A DNA stretch of 64,000 bases. Origin: Alphaproteobacteria bacterium. GTDB lineage: Bacteria; Pseudomonadota; Alphaproteobacteria; Caulobacterales; Maricaulaceae. The DNA is taken from contig WGOD01000001.1 of assembly GCA_016124205.1 (NCBI GenBank), positions 186,001 through 250,000 of the forward strand, read 5' to 3'. The position numbers and the translations under genes were made by a program. This document shows positions 1 to 11,051 of this stretch, piece by piece (the stretch's first letter is position 1; each line of letters starts with the position of its first letter). Under the pieces are notes generated by a model. The model saw only the letters and a program-made list of their open reading frames with translations. It was not told where the DNA came from and ran no database searches.

Positions 1-254
1 TTCATACGCGCCGCGAAGCGGATCCGAAGGACAGCTATGTCGCGCGGTTGCTCGCCTCTGGGCCGCTGAAGGCCGCGCAGAAGGTTGGGGAGGAAGGCGT
101 GGAGGTGGCGTTGGCTGCGGCTGCACAGGACGATGCGGCGCTGACCGAGGAAGCTGCGGACCTGGTGTTTCACTTGCTCGTCGCGCTCGAAAGCCGCGGC
201 GTCGCACTTTCAGATGTCGTCGAGACGCTGCGCGCGCGGCACCGGGCGGACTAA
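1..254 (+). CDS. hisE: Phosphoribosyl-ATP diphosphatase, 3' part (5' end outside window)
   Basis: Second step of histidine biosynthesis: hydrolysis of phosphoribosyl-ATP to phosphoribosyl-AMP and diphosphate in the cytoplasm. The reading frame is open from the window edge (frame of base 3) and reads ADPKDSYVARLL, then GPLKAAQKVGEEGVEV and EEAADLVFHLLVAL, the helical MazG-like core in which the KxGEE and ExAD acidic residues bind Mg. Only the last roughly 83 residues are present. A TTG at 48 could be mistaken for a start, but homology runs upstream of it. The gene ends 4 bases into the convergent neighbour. The rest of the his operon presumably lies upstream. Confidence 0.9.
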   Translation, partial: HTRREADPKDSYVARLLASGPLKAAQKVGEEGVEVALAAAAQDDAALTEEAADLVFHLLVALESRGVALSDVVETLRARHRAD

Positions 255-1405
255 TCGCTCCTGGTCCAGTGGAGTTCGAGGCTGAGGCCCGCGCCATTCG
301 GCCCCGGGCCGACATTTGCCGGGTTCCACACCTCACCGCTGGCGTCAGTCTCCGGCAGGGTGAAATGCCCAACAGTCTGGTAGTGGCGGAAGAGATAGGA
401 GAGGGCGATGACGCCGGGATGGTTCACTTCGAGCACGCGCTCCCCGCCACCGGCACCCATCACAACCCGATCCTGAAACGTCAGCCGCACCGGATCGGCG
501 ATGCCGGGATCCGGGGTGATGTTCAGCTCCAGATCGCCGCTCGATCCAATCACGTCCGCCTCCGCGGGACCAACCGCGCCTTCCGCTGAATCGAGCAACA
601 GGCCTGTGACCGAAGTTGAAAGCGTCTCGTGCGTCATCACCACGGTTCGCCCGTCGACCTCAAAGGTCCAGGCGCCGTGATGATCCCAGCTCCAGTCCGT
701 TCCGGCCTGGTGCATCGTGTATTCGAGGCGGCCACCGGGATCGGTTTCTTCCACATCGCCGCAAAATTCGACCTGCAAACTGCCCCCGAAAACCAGAACG
801 ACATTGGTCGGCGGCATGATCAGATGTGTTTCCGGCAGTGGCGCGGCGGGTGCCGCGGGCAGTCCTGACGGCAAGGGCGGCGGCGCGACTGGCATCGCAA
901 TCAACTCAACCGGAACAGCCAGGTTTTCTGCCGGGATCGGCGCAAGGGCCTGACCTGAAACGATGAGGCAGCCTCCATCGGGGTCCGGTACCGGTGCGTC
1001 CAGCGTGACCATGAAAGCGTCCAGTGCGAATTCGGGCACGGACGGAGAGGTGACGCTCAACATTTGGCAGGGGCGGCCAAAGCCGCACAACAGATCGCTC
1101 CCGAGGCGCGGCGCAAGGGCGAGTGTCTGCCCTGCGAACATGATTTCAGTCTCACCCTCATTCGCGGTCGCGGCCAGTGCACCGGGCACAGGTGTGGCGA
1201 GGTCAAAGAAGGCGAGGCCCGGCTGCTGAATCGGGACTGCGGCTTCCGGTCCGTTTTCGGTGGGGTAGGTTGCCCCGACCGGCCCGAACAGAGTGACATT
1301 GGCGGGTTGGACGTCCGGAACGGACATGATGCGCGCCGATATCGGTTGTGCATCTACGCCTGACGCGCCGAATACCAAAAGCAGGATAAAGAAAACGATC
1401 CGCAT
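251..1405 (-). CDS. Secreted protein of unknown function
   Basis: A 384-residue protein that I do not recognise. The first 19 residues (MRIVFFILLLVFGASGVDA) are a clear Sec signal peptide with likely cleavage before QPIS, so the product is exported. The mature part is rich in proline, glycine and beta-prone stretches, with a proline/alanine-rich linker around residues 175-195 and scattered cysteines (in LLCGFGRPC, GGCLIV and EFCGD) that could form disulfides in the periplasm. No catalytic motif is visible. The 3' end overlaps the convergent hisE by 4 bases. The start was chosen for the signal peptide. Composition resembles the neighbours, so there is no sign of recent transfer. Confidence 0.7.
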   Translation of the reverse strand: MRIVFFILLLVFGASGVDAQPISARIMSVPDVQPANVTLFGPVGATYPTENGPEAAVPIQQPGLAFFDLATPVPGALAATANEGETEIMFAGQTLALAPRLGSDLLCGFGRPCQMLSVTSPSVPEFALDAFMVTLDAPVPDPDGGCLIVSGQALAPIPAENLAVPVELIAMPVAPPPLPSGLPAAPAAPLPETHLIMPPTNVVLVFGGSLQVEFCGDVEETDPGGRLEYTMHQAGTDWSWDHHGAWTFEVDGRTVVMTHETLSTSVTGLLLDSAEGAVGPAEADVIGSSGDLELNITPDPGIADPVRLTFQDRVVMGAGGGERVLEVNHPGVIALSYLFRHYQTVGHFTLPETDASGEVWNPANVGPGPNGAGLSLELHWTRSD

Positions 1406-1464
1406 ATAGGCCCCCTGTCACCGATCCCGAAAACAGGGTTGTGGCCCGGACGGGTCAGGTCAAG

Positions 1465-2820
1465 TCAGGCGAGCAAATAGCGCATAGTGGATCGATAGCG
1501 CGCAGCGACGGCCTCGCGGTCCTTGTGAACGCCGTCCTTCACGCAGTGACGGCCTGCCGCCCAGACCTGCGCGACACAGGACCGATCTCCCGCGAAGATC
1601 CAGCTGTCGAGAATATCGTCGCCGGTCTTGCCGGTAATCGTGGGGTGTTGGGCGTCAAGCGACACCAGGTCGGCCCAGTTGCCGGGCGCGATCGCCCCGC
1701 TCGCCCGGCCAAGCGCCTGCGCGCCGCCCGCCAGCGTCGCATTGAAAAGGGTACGTCCCGTTGAGCCATTCGGCGGGGCGGCGATGTTGCGGGCGCGCTG
1801 AGTCAGGCGTTGCGCCCATTCCATCAGGCGAAGCTCCTGCGCCGCGTCGGTCCCGACATGGCTGTCCGTCCCGATGCCAAGCGCGCCGCCGGACTCGGTG
1901 AAGGCGCGGAACTGGAAGATGCCGTCGCCAAGGTCGGCCTCCGTCGAGGGACACAGTCCGGCGACCCCGCCCGTGCGGGCAAGGCGGGTCGCTTCATCCT
2001 CGGTCATGTGGGTCGCATGGATATGGCACCAGCGGCTGTCCGGGCCGACATGGTCGAGCAGCCACTCGACCGGGCGCTGTCCGGACCAGGCGAGGCAGGC
2101 ATCGACCTCCTTCATCTGCTCCGCGATGTGGATGTGGATCGGGCCGCCCGGATCGTTCGACAGGACGGCTTTGAGATGCTCCGGGGTGACGGCGCGCAGC
2201 GAGTGCGGCGCTATGCCAAGCCGGTCGTCCGCCCGCGTCAGGTATTGCGGCATCGAATCGACAATCCGGGCGAAGCTATCGGGATCGTTGAGGAAACGGC
2301 GCTGGCCGTCGCCGGGCGGTGCACCGCCGAAATCGCCCTGCGCGTAGTACACGGGCAGATGGGTCAGGCCGATGCCGGTGCTGTGCGCGGCTGCCGCGAT
2401 GCCCGCGCTGGTTTCCGCCGGGTTGGCATAGCGCGAGCCGTCCGGCGCATTGTGGACGTAGTGAAACTCGGCCACAGACCCGAAGCCGGACTCCATCATC
2501 TCGACATAAAGCATGGCGGCAACGGCTTCGAGCTCTTCCGGCCCGAGGCGCTCGAGGAAGACGAACATCACCTCGCGCCAGCTCCAGAAGTCGTCGCGCC
2601 CCGGACCGCGCCGTTCGGTCAGGCCGGCGAGAGCCCGCTGGAAGGCGTGGCTGTGAACGTTTGCGAGCGTGGGCAGGAGGATCGCTACGGCTTCTGCATC
2701 GGGTGATCGGTGCGCGCCGTCCGCCACGGAGGCAATGCGGCCGTCATCTCCGATCGCGATTTCGACATCGCGTTTCCAGCCATCCGGCAGGAGAGCGGTT
2801 TCAGCGTGAAGCTTGCGCAT
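1465..2820 (-). CDS. hutF: Formimidoylglutamate deiminase
   Basis: Deiminates N-formimino-L-glutamate to N-formyl-L-glutamate and ammonia, the fourth step of the five-step histidine degradation route that ends with HutG. It is an amidohydrolase of about 451 residues: the metal-binding ANVHSHAFQRAL motif is near residue 55, HIHIAEQ and HATHM supply further metal and catalytic residues, and GIGTDSHVG carries the late aspartate. An ATG at 2829 is also in frame, but the AGAGG Shine-Dalgarno abuts it and sits 9 bases before the ATG at 2820, which I prefer. Divergent from hutI across about 55 bases, so both promoters must share that gap. Related TRZ/ATZ deaminases exist, but the context settles the call. 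Confidence 0.92.
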   Translation of the reverse strand: MRKLHAETALLPDGWKRDVEIAIGDDGRIASVADGAHRSPDAEAVAILLPTLANVHSHAFQRALAGLTERRGPGRDDFWSWREVMFVFLERLGPEELEAVAAMLYVEMMESGFGSVAEFHYVHNAPDGSRYANPAETSAGIAAAAHSTGIGLTHLPVYYAQGDFGGAPPGDGQRRFLNDPDSFARIVDSMPQYLTRADDRLGIAPHSLRAVTPEHLKAVLSNDPGGPIHIHIAEQMKEVDACLAWSGQRPVEWLLDHVGPDSRWCHIHATHMTEDEATRLARTGGVAGLCPSTEADLGDGIFQFRAFTESGGALGIGTDSHVGTDAAQELRLMEWAQRLTQRARNIAAPPNGSTGRTLFNATLAGGAQALGRASGAIAPGNWADLVSLDAQHPTITGKTGDDILDSWIFAGDRSCVAQVWAAGRHCVKDGVHKDREAVAARYRSTMRYLLA

Positions 2821-2875
2821 CCATTCCATCCTCTGACAGAGAGGTAGCCGGGATTCGTACAGGAAGGGAGAGTGC

Positions 2876-4087
2876 GTGCGTTACGACCGGCTGTTCGTCA
2901 ACGGACGGCTCGCCACCATGGTGGCGGGCGGAGCGCCCTATGGCGTGATCGATCCAGGCTTTGTCGCGGTCCTGGATGGTACGATCGCCGCAGTCGGCGC
3001 GATGGCGGATCTGCCGTCCGATTCATCTGGTGAGCGGATCGATCTTGAGGGGCGGTGGGTGACGCCGGCGCTGATCGATTGCCACACGCACCTGATCTTC
3101 GCGGGCGACCGGTCCGACGAGTACGAGCAAAAGCTGGCCGGCGTGCCCTATCAGGAGATCGCCAAGGCCGGTGGCGGGATCCCGAAAACGGTGGAAGCCG
3201 TGCGGGCATCGAGCCCGGCAGATCTGGCCGCAGGGGCGATGAAGCGGCTCGATACCTTCGCCATGGAAGGCGTAGGAACTATAGAAATCAAAACGGGTTA
3301 TGGGCTTAACCTCGAGTCCGAAATGAACATGATGAAGGCCGCGCGTAGCCTCGGCCTCATCTCCGGGATGAGGGTCGAGGTCACGCTGCTCGCCGCCCAT
3401 GCCGTGCCGCCCGACTACAAGGGCCGCGCCGACGCCTATGTCGACGAGGTCTGTATCCCGCTGATTGAGCAAGCCGGGCGAAGGGGTCTCGCCGATGCCG
3501 TCGACGCCTATTGCGAAGGGATTGCCTTCACGCCGGATCAGACGCGGCGCGTGTTCGAAGCGGCGAAAACGGCCGGGCTGAAGATCAAGCTGCATGCCGA
3601 CCAGTTTTCCGACACAGGCGGGGCGGCGCTGGCCGCCGAATTCGGCGCGCTCAGCGCCGATCATCTCGAATACACGGACGCGGCCGGGATTGCGGCGATG
3701 GCCGAGGCGGGCACGGTCGCGGTTCTGTTGCCCGGGGCCTTCTACATCCTTGGTGAAACGACCAAGCCGCCCATTGCCGCCTTGAGAGAAGCGGGCGTGC
3801 CGATGGCGGTGGCGACCGACGCCAATCCGGGCACGAGCCCGCTTCTGTCGATCCTGACCGCGGCGAACATGGCGTGCCATCTGTTCGGCCTGACGGTCGA
3901 GGAAGCCATTGCCGGCATGACGCGGGAAGCGGCGCGGGCGCTTGGCCTTCACGATGAAATCGGCACGATCGAGGCGGGCAAACGCTGCGATCTGGCGGTC
4001 TGGGACATTGAGCGACCCGCCGAGCTGGTGCAGTGGATCGGAGCACGACCGCTTCACGGTCGGATCCTCGCAGGAGAATGGGCATGA
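2876..4087 (+). CDS. hutI: Imidazolonepropionase
   Basis: Hydrolyses 4-imidazolone-5-propanoate to N-formimino-L-glutamate, step three of histidine catabolism, in the cytoplasm. The 403-residue protein is a metal-dependent amidohydrolase with the metal ligands in [12 protein letters not shown] (near residue 65), the substrate-proximal [18 protein letters not shown], and the late [10 protein letters not shown]. The GTG start at 2876 has AGGAAGGGAG 5 bases upstream. It is the first gene of hutI-hutH-hutG-hutU, and its TGA stop overlaps the hutH ATG (ATGA). Length and motifs are standard for the family. Confidence 0.96.
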   Translation: MRYDRLFVNGRLATMVAGGAPYGVIDPGFVAVLDGTIAAVGAMADLPSDSSGERIDLEGRWVTPALIDCHTHLIFAGDRSDEYEQKLAGVPYQEIAKAGGGIPKTVEAVRASSPADLAAGAMKRLDTFAMEGVGTIEIKTGYGLNLESEMNMMKAARSLGLISGMRVEVTLLAAHAVPPDYKGRADAYVDEVCIPLIEQAGRRGLADAVDAYCEGIAFTPDQTRRVFEAAKTAGLKIKLHADQFSDTGGAALAAEFGALSADHLEYTDAAGIAAMAEAGTVAVLLPGAFYILGETTKPPIAALREAGVPMAVATDANPGTSPLLSILTAANMACHLFGLTVEEAIAGMTREAARALGLHDEIGTIEAGKRCDLAVWDIERPAELVQWIGARPLHGRILAGEWA

Positions 4088-5616
4088 CGACGGTGACGAT
4101 CCGTCCCGGCGCGATGACGCTGGCCGATTGGCGCGATGTCTGGAACGGCGCGGATATCGCCGTGTCCGACGATGCGAAGCCGGTCGTCGACCGGGGCGCA
4201 CAGGCCGTGCGCGACCTGCTGGCGTCCGGCCGGGCCGTCTACGGGATCAATACCGGTTTCGGGAAGCTGGCACAGACCCGGATCGCTGCGAGCGAACTGG
4301 AAGAGCTGCAAAAGCGTCTCGTCCTGTCTCATGCCTGCGGTGTCGGCGCGCCGCTGCCGCGCCGCGTCGTGCGGCTGATGATGGCGCTCAAGATCGCGTC
4401 GCTCGGGCAGGGCAATTCCGGCATCCAGTGGAGGACGGTCAAGGCGATCGAAGCGCTGCTGAAGGCCGGGGTCGATCCGGTCATTCCCTCGCAGGGTTCG
4501 GTTGGCGCGTCCGGCGATCTCGCGCCGCTGTCTCATCTGGCGGCCGTCCTGATGGGTGTCGGCGAGGTCCAGATCGGCGATGAACGCCTGCCCGCCGGCG
4601 ACGCGCTGAAGCGCGCGGGTGTCGAGCCGCTCGTGTTGGGGCCCAAGGAAGGTCTCGCGCTGCTCAACGGAACGCAATTCTCGACCGCTTGCGCGCTCGC
4701 AGGACTGTTCGAGGCCGAAACCGCCTTCCGTACTGCGCTTGTAGCCGGAGCGCTCAGCGTCGAAGCGGCCAAGGGCTCCACCGCGCCCTTCGATGCCCGT
4801 ATTCACGCCGTCCGGAGGCATCAGGGGCAGATCGACGCGGCAGCGGCTTATCGCAGCCTGCTGGACGGGAGCGCGATCGTCGAAAGCCATGCCGGCTGTG
4901 ACAAGGTGCAGGACCCGTACTGCCTGCGCTGTCAGCCGCAGGTGATGGGCGCGGCGCTCGGTGTGCTGCGCCAGGCCGCGCATACGCTCGAAGTCGAGGC
5001 CAATGCCGTTACCGACAATCCGCTGATCTTCGCCGAAGGCCCCGATGCGATTTCCGGCGGGAATTTCCATGCCGAGCCGGTCGCTTTCGCGGCCGACATG
5101 ATCGCCATGGCGGTGTGCGAGATCGGATCGATCAGCGAGCGGCGGCTGGCCCTGCTGATGGACCCGGTCCTGTCGGGGCTTCCCGCCTTCCTGACGCCGG
5201 CGCCAGGGCTCAATTCCGGCTTCATGATCCCACAGGTCACGGCGGCCGCACTGGTCTCGGAAAACAAGCAGCGCGCGATGCCGGCGAGTGTCGATTCCAT
5301 CCCGACCTCGGCCAACCAGGAAGACCATGTCTCGATGGCTGCGCATGGTGCGCGGCGCCTGCTCGACATGACGGTCAATCTGCATGCTGTCATCGGCATC
5401 GAACTCCTTGCGGCGGCGCAGGGGGTGGATTTCCACGACGGGCTGACCTCGTCCGCGCCGCTGGAAGCCGCGCGCAAGACGGTCCGCGCCTCGGTCGCGA
5501 AGCTTGAGGATGACCGCTATCTCGCCCCCGACCTTGAAGCGGCGACCGAACTCGTGCGTTCCGGCGCTGTGGCGGCCGTGGCTGGCGATCTGCCGGGGCT
5601 GGAGACAGTCCGATGA
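4084..5616 (+). CDS. hutH: Histidine ammonia-lyase
   Basis: First committed step of histidine catabolism: non-oxidative deamination of L-histidine to trans-urocanate. The 510-residue protein carries the Ala-Ser-Gly triad ([14 protein letters not shown], near residue 145) that cyclises to the MIO electrophile, plus the preceding YGINTGFG signature. The start at 4084 (ATG, overlapping the hutI stop) gives the usual family length; an ATG at 4078 in the same frame would add two residues. Translational coupling through ATGA is likely. The stop overlaps the hutG start by 4 bases. Confidence 0.97.
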   Translation: MTTVTIRPGAMTLADWRDVWNGADIAVSDDAKPVVDRGAQAVRDLLASGRAVYGINTGFGKLAQTRIAASELEELQKRLVLSHACGVGAPLPRRVVRLMMALKIASLGQGNSGIQWRTVKAIEALLKAGVDPVIPSQGSVGASGDLAPLSHLAAVLMGVGEVQIGDERLPAGDALKRAGVEPLVLGPKEGLALLNGTQFSTACALAGLFEAETAFRTALVAGALSVEAAKGSTAPFDARIHAVRRHQGQIDAAAAYRSLLDGSAIVESHAGCDKVQDPYCLRCQPQVMGAALGVLRQAAHTLEVEANAVTDNPLIFAEGPDAISGGNFHAEPVAFAADMIAMAVCEIGSISERRLALLMDPVLSGLPAFLTPAPGLNSGFMIPQVTAAALVSENKQRAMPASVDSIPTSANQEDHVSMAAHGARRLLDMTVNLHAVIGIELLAAAQGVDFHDGLTSSAPLEAARKTVRASVAKLEDDRYLAPDLEAATELVRSGAVAAVAGDLPGLETVR

Positions 5617-6421
5617 GCGAGGTCTTCACCCTCCGGCGCGGGCAGGAGCCGCTGGTCATCTCGATCCCGCATTCCGGGGCCGAGGTGCCGGACGATATTG
5701 CTGCCCGTTTGGGTGATGCCGCGAAGGATCTGCCCGACACGGACTGGTTCGTCGACCGGCTCTACGCCTTCGCGGAAGAGCTGGACGCGACGATTCTTTG
5801 CGCGAAGTATTCCCGCTATGTGATTGATCTCAATCGTGATCCGGGCGGGGCAAGTCTCTATCCCGGGCAGGCGACAACCGGGCTGGTTCCGGTGCAGCGC
5901 TTCGACGGCACGCCGCTCTACCGCGAGGGGGCCGAGCCGGACGAGGCCGAAATCGAGAGGCGCCGGGCGCGCTATTTCGATCCCTATCACCGCGCGATTG
6001 CTGAAGAGCTGGCGCGGGTGCGCACGCTTCACGGCTATGCTGTCCTTTACGATGCGCACTCTATCGCCTCGGTCGTGCCGCGCCTGTTTGAAGGCGAGCT
6101 GCCGGTGCTCAATCTCGGTACCAATGCGGGATCGACCTGCGCGCCGGAGATCGAACGCGGTGTGATGAAAGCCATGCTGGCGCAGGACGAGTATGAGGCG
6201 GTCTCGAACGGACGGTTCAAAGGCGGCTGGATCACGCGAAGCTTCGGTCGTCCGCACACCAACGTTCACGCGCTCCAGATGGAGTTGGCGCAGCGCGCCT
6301 ACATGGACGAGGCGACCACGACGTACGACGAGGCGAAAGCGGCGACGCTGCAGCCCGTCCTCAAATCGATACTCGAAGCGGCGGTGAACGCTGCCGAACG
6401 GCTTCACTGGGAGGTGGCGAA

Positions 6422-6425
<4 letters not shown>
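5613..6425 (+). CDS. hutG: N-formylglutamate deformylase
   Basis: Hydrolyses N-formyl-L-glutamate to glutamate and formate, the final step of the HutF-dependent route. The 270-residue product matches the formylglutamate amidohydrolase family: [11 protein letters not shown] at the N-terminus with a metal-binding histidine, [25 protein letters not shown] and [11 protein letters not shown]. It is unrelated to the arginase-like formiminoglutamase that shares the symbol hutG in other bacteria, and it fits with hutF being in the same locus. ATGA overlaps at both ends place it firmly in the hut operon. Confidence 0.95.
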
Positions 6426-8092
<1,667 letters not shown>

Positions 8093-8095
8093 TGC

Positions 8096-8162
8096 GTCAT
8101 TCCCGCGGAGGCGGGAATCCAGAGGAACCGACATTCTGGACCCCCGCCTGCGCGGGGGTGAC
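8096..8162. repeat. Palindromic intergenic repeat, type A
   Basis: An imperfect inverted repeat of about 67 bases filling the gap between the convergent hutU and the oxidoreductase beta-subunit gene. Its outer arms are GTCATTCCCGC...GAATCCAGA and TCTGGACCCCCGC...GGGGTGAC, and each half contains its own small hairpin (CCCGCggaGGCGGG and CCCCCGCctGCGCGGGGG). This looks like a member of a dispersed REP/BIME-like family; in this position it could act as a bidirectional transcription barrier. I infer that role from position, not from a T-tract, which is absent. Confidence 0.75.
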
Positions 8163-8167
8163 GAGAA

Positions 8168-9217
8168 CTAGCTATACCCCTTCATGACCTCGGCGAGTTT
8201 TGCCGAACCCGGGCAGAGCTTGGCATAATCCATCACGTTCAGCGGCTCATCGGGCAGGCGGTTCATGTCGCCCATGTCCGGCTTGGTCTCATCGATATAG
8301 AGGAGACCAGTCAGCACTTCGGAGCCTTCGCGGGTGCGCAGGAGGTGGAAGGCCTGGTCGCGGTCGCGCGGATCGTAGTCGCGGCCGAGCTTCCTGAGCG
8401 TGACATTGCCGCCGTGGTGCATCGGCACGGTGATCGCGCCGCCGTCCTGGTATTCCGCCGTGATCTCGGCCTCTTCCGGCACGAAATCGGCGTGGATGAC
8501 CGGGTGATAATACTCGTAAGTGTGAGCGTAGCTCTTGGTCGAGCCCTTGTGGTCGTTGAAGGTCACGCAGGGGCTGACAATGTCGATCAGGGCGAAGCCC
8601 TTGTGCGCCAACGCTGCCTTCATCAGCGGGACGAGCTGTTTCTTGTCGCCGGAAAAGCCGCGCGCCACGAAGGTCGCGCCGAGCGACAGGGCGAGTAGGA
8701 CCGGGTCGATCGGCGGCTGTTCGTTGACCTCGCCGTATTTGGCTTTCGTGCCGATGTCGGCGGAGGCGGAAAACTGGCCCTTGGTCAGGCCGTAAACGCC
8801 ATTGTTCTCGATGCAGTAGAGCATGTTGAGATTGCGGCGGATGGCGTGGGCGAACTGGCCGATGCCGATCGAGAGCGAGTCTCCGTCGCCCGACACGCCA
8901 ATGTAATAGAGGTCCGGATTGACCGCGGCAGCGCCCGTCGCGACCGACGGCATGCGGCCATGGACCGAATTGATGCCCGAGGACTGGCCGAGGAAGTAAG
9001 CGGTCGTCTTCGACGAACAGCCGATGCCCGAGACCTTGGCCGCGCGGTGCGGTTCCAGATTCATTTCGTGGAAGGCCTGCACGAAGGCGGCGGTGACGCT
9101 GTCATGGCCACAGCCGGCGCACAGCGTCGACATCACGCCTTCATAGTCGCGGACCGTCAGGCCCAGCTGGTTGCGACGCAGATGCTTGTCGATGCGCGGT
9201 TTGACGATGGAGGTCAT
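8168..9217 (-). CDS. korB: 2-oxoacid:ferredoxin oxidoreductase, beta subunit
   Basis: Thiamine-diphosphate-binding subunit of an enzyme that decarboxylates a 2-oxoacid to acyl-CoA and passes two electrons to Fe-S clusters. The 349-residue protein has LCAGCGHDSV near the N-terminus (CxxC of the beta-subunit cluster), IGCSSKTTAYF, and the ThDP-Mg motif GDGDSLSIG followed by ENNGVYGLTKGQ. The ATG at 9217, 4 bases after the stop of the alpha gene, was chosen; an in-frame codon at 9259 would overlap that gene by 38 bases. 2-Oxoglutarate is the likeliest substrate by subfamily appearance, but pyruvate or branched-chain oxoacids cannot be excluded. Confidence 0.88.
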   Translation of the reverse strand: MTSIVKPRIDKHLRRNQLGLTVRDYEGVMSTLCAGCGHDSVTAAFVQAFHEMNLEPHRAAKVSGIGCSSKTTAYFLGQSSGINSVHGRMPSVATGAAAVNPDLYYIGVSGDGDSLSIGIGQFAHAIRRNLNMLYCIENNGVYGLTKGQFSASADIGTKAKYGEVNEQPPIDPVLLALSLGATFVARGFSGDKKQLVPLMKAALAHKGFALIDIVSPCVTFNDHKGSTKSYAHTYEYYHPVIHADFVPEEAEITAEYQDGGAITVPMHHGGNVTLRKLGRDYDPRDRDQAFHLLRTREGSEVLTGLLYIDETKPDMGDMNRLPDEPLNVMDYAKLCPGSAKLAEVMKGYS

Positions 9218-9221
9218 GGGA

Positions 9222-11051
9222 TCAGCCCTGGCTGGCGATGTGTTCGCGAACCCGATCAACGATCAGGTGCGGATTGGCCGGCATGCCGGCATAGTCGAGG
9301 ATGGAGACGAGCTGGTCCTTGCGCGCCGTCGTTTCGGTGACGAGCAGGGTACGCAGCTGGGCGTCGCGGTTCTGTTCGAGCACGAAGACCGTGTCGTAGT
9401 TCGCGATGAAATTCTCGATCTCCGGATGGAAGGGGAAGGCGCGGACGCGCAGATAGTCGATGTCGAGATCGTCCTCGGCATTCAGGCGCGCAATCGCCTC
9501 CTTGGCCGCACCGTCACAGCCGCCAACCGTCAGGATCGCGATCCGGGTCGGCTTGCCGCAGCGGACGATTTCCGGGCCCGGCACCTTGGTGGCGGCGTTC
9601 TTCCACTTCTGCAGGATGCGATCGAGTACGTCCTGATAGGCGGCGCTGTCCTCGGTATAACCACCGTATTTGGTGTGGCCGGAGCCGCGCGTGAAATAGG
9701 CGCCCTTGGGATGTTCGCCCGGAATGGTGCGGTAGGGGATGCCGTCGCCGTCGACGTCGAGATAGCGATAGAATTTCTCGATCTTTTCGAGGTCGGCGGC
9801 GTGATAGACCTTGCCGCGATCGGGGCGGCGGCTGTCATCCCATTCCAGCTTCGGCGTCATCCAGTCATTCATGCCGATATCGAGATCGGACAGGACGAAC
9901 ACCGGCGTCTGAAAACGCTCGGCCAGATCAAAGGATTCGACGGCAAAGTCGAAACATTCCTTGGGGTTGGCCGGGAAAAGCACAATGTGCTTGGTGTCGC
10001 CATGGCTGGCATAGGCGGCGAGCAGGATATCGCCCTGCTGGGTGCGGGTCGGCATGCCGGTTGAGGGGCCGACGCGCTGCACGTCGAACAGCACGGCGGG
10101 GACTTCAGAATAATAGGCAAAGCCGATGAATTCGCTCATCAGCGAGATGCCGGGGCCGGAGGTCGGGGTGAAGGCACGCGCGCCATTCCACGACGCGCCG
10201 ATCACCATGCCGATGGCGGACAATTCGTCCTCGGCCTGGATGATGCAGTAATTGTTCTTGCCGGTTTCCGGATCAACGCGCAGCTGTTCGCAGAAGCTCT
10301 TGAACCCGTCCATCAGCGAGGTCGAGGGCGTGATCGGATACCACGCGCCGAAGCTGGCGCCGGCATAGACGCAGCCAAGCGCGGCGGCGGTGTTGCCGTC
10401 GATCATGATGCAGTCGGAGGTCTTGTCGAGCGCTTCGAGCTTGAAGGCGAGGGGCTGGGTGAAGTGTTCCTTGGCGTAGTTGTAGCCCATCTCCACCGCC
10501 TGCATGTTGGGCGGGATGAGCTTCGGCTTCGCGCCGAACATCTCCTCGACGAGGGTCTGGATCACGGCCATGTCAACGCCGGTCAGCGCGGCGACCACAC
10601 CGACATAGGCCATATTCTTCATCAGCACCCGCGTGCGGGCGTTGGCGAAGTTCTCGTTGCACATGCGGGCGAGGGGAATGCCCAGCACCGTCACGTCGTC
10701 GCGAGACAGAAGCGAGGGGCGCGGCCAGGTGCTGTCATAGATCAGAACGCCGCCGGGCGAGACGTCCTTCAGGTCGCGCGCATAGCTCTCGAGATTCATC
10801 GCGACCATGATGTCGACTTCGCCGGACCGGCCGGTCCATCCGTCTCCGGTCACGCGGATCTCGTACCAGGTCGGCAGGCCCTGGATGTTCGACGGGAAGA
10901 GGTTCTTGCCCACGACCGGTATGCCCATGCGGAAGATGGCCTTCATGAGCAGGCCGTTGGCACTGGCCGAACCGGTGCCGTTCACATTGGCGATCTTGAT
11001 GACGAAGTCGTTGACGCGGGTCCGGGCAGAGGTCCCGGTGACGGCATTCAT
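9222..11051 (-). CDS. korA: 2-oxoacid:ferredoxin oxidoreductase, fused gamma-alpha subunit
   Basis: Partner of the beta subunit. Residues about 15-200 are the gamma domain (IANVNGTGSASANGLL opening, then GRSGEVDIMVAMN), and residues about 210-600 are the alpha pyrimidine-binding domain (GNTAAALGCVYAG, WYPITPSTSLMD, FTPTSGPGISLM, VQRVGPSTGMPTRTQQGD), ending in a C-terminal transketolase-like domain. The 609-residue fusion is the usual 'KorA' architecture of two-subunit enzymes. Its start overlaps the stop of the upstream flavoprotein gene by 4 bases, which implies coupled translation of the triad. CoA- and oxoacid-binding loops are inferred from family knowledge. Confidence 0.9.
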   Translation of the reverse strand: MNAVTGTSARTRVNDFVIKIANVNGTGSASANGLLMKAIFRMGIPVVGKNLFPSNIQGLPTWYEIRVTGDGWTGRSGEVDIMVAMNLESYARDLKDVSPGGVLIYDSTWPRPSLLSRDDVTVLGIPLARMCNENFANARTRVLMKNMAYVGVVAALTGVDMAVIQTLVEEMFGAKPKLIPPNMQAVEMGYNYAKEHFTQPLAFKLEALDKTSDCIMIDGNTAAALGCVYAGASFGAWYPITPSTSLMDGFKSFCEQLRVDPETGKNNYCIIQAEDELSAIGMVIGASWNGARAFTPTSGPGISLMSEFIGFAYYSEVPAVLFDVQRVGPSTGMPTRTQQGDILLAAYASHGDTKHIVLFPANPKECFDFAVESFDLAERFQTPVFVLSDLDIGMNDWMTPKLEWDDSRRPDRGKVYHAADLEKIEKFYRYLDVDGDGIPYRTIPGEHPKGAYFTRGSGHTKYGGYTEDSAAYQDVLDRILQKWKNAATKVPGPEIVRCGKPTRIAILTVGGCDGAAKEAIARLNAEDDLDIDYLRVRAFPFHPEIENFIANYDTVFVLEQNRDAQLRTLLVTETTARKDQLVSILDYAGMPANPHLIVDRVREHIASQG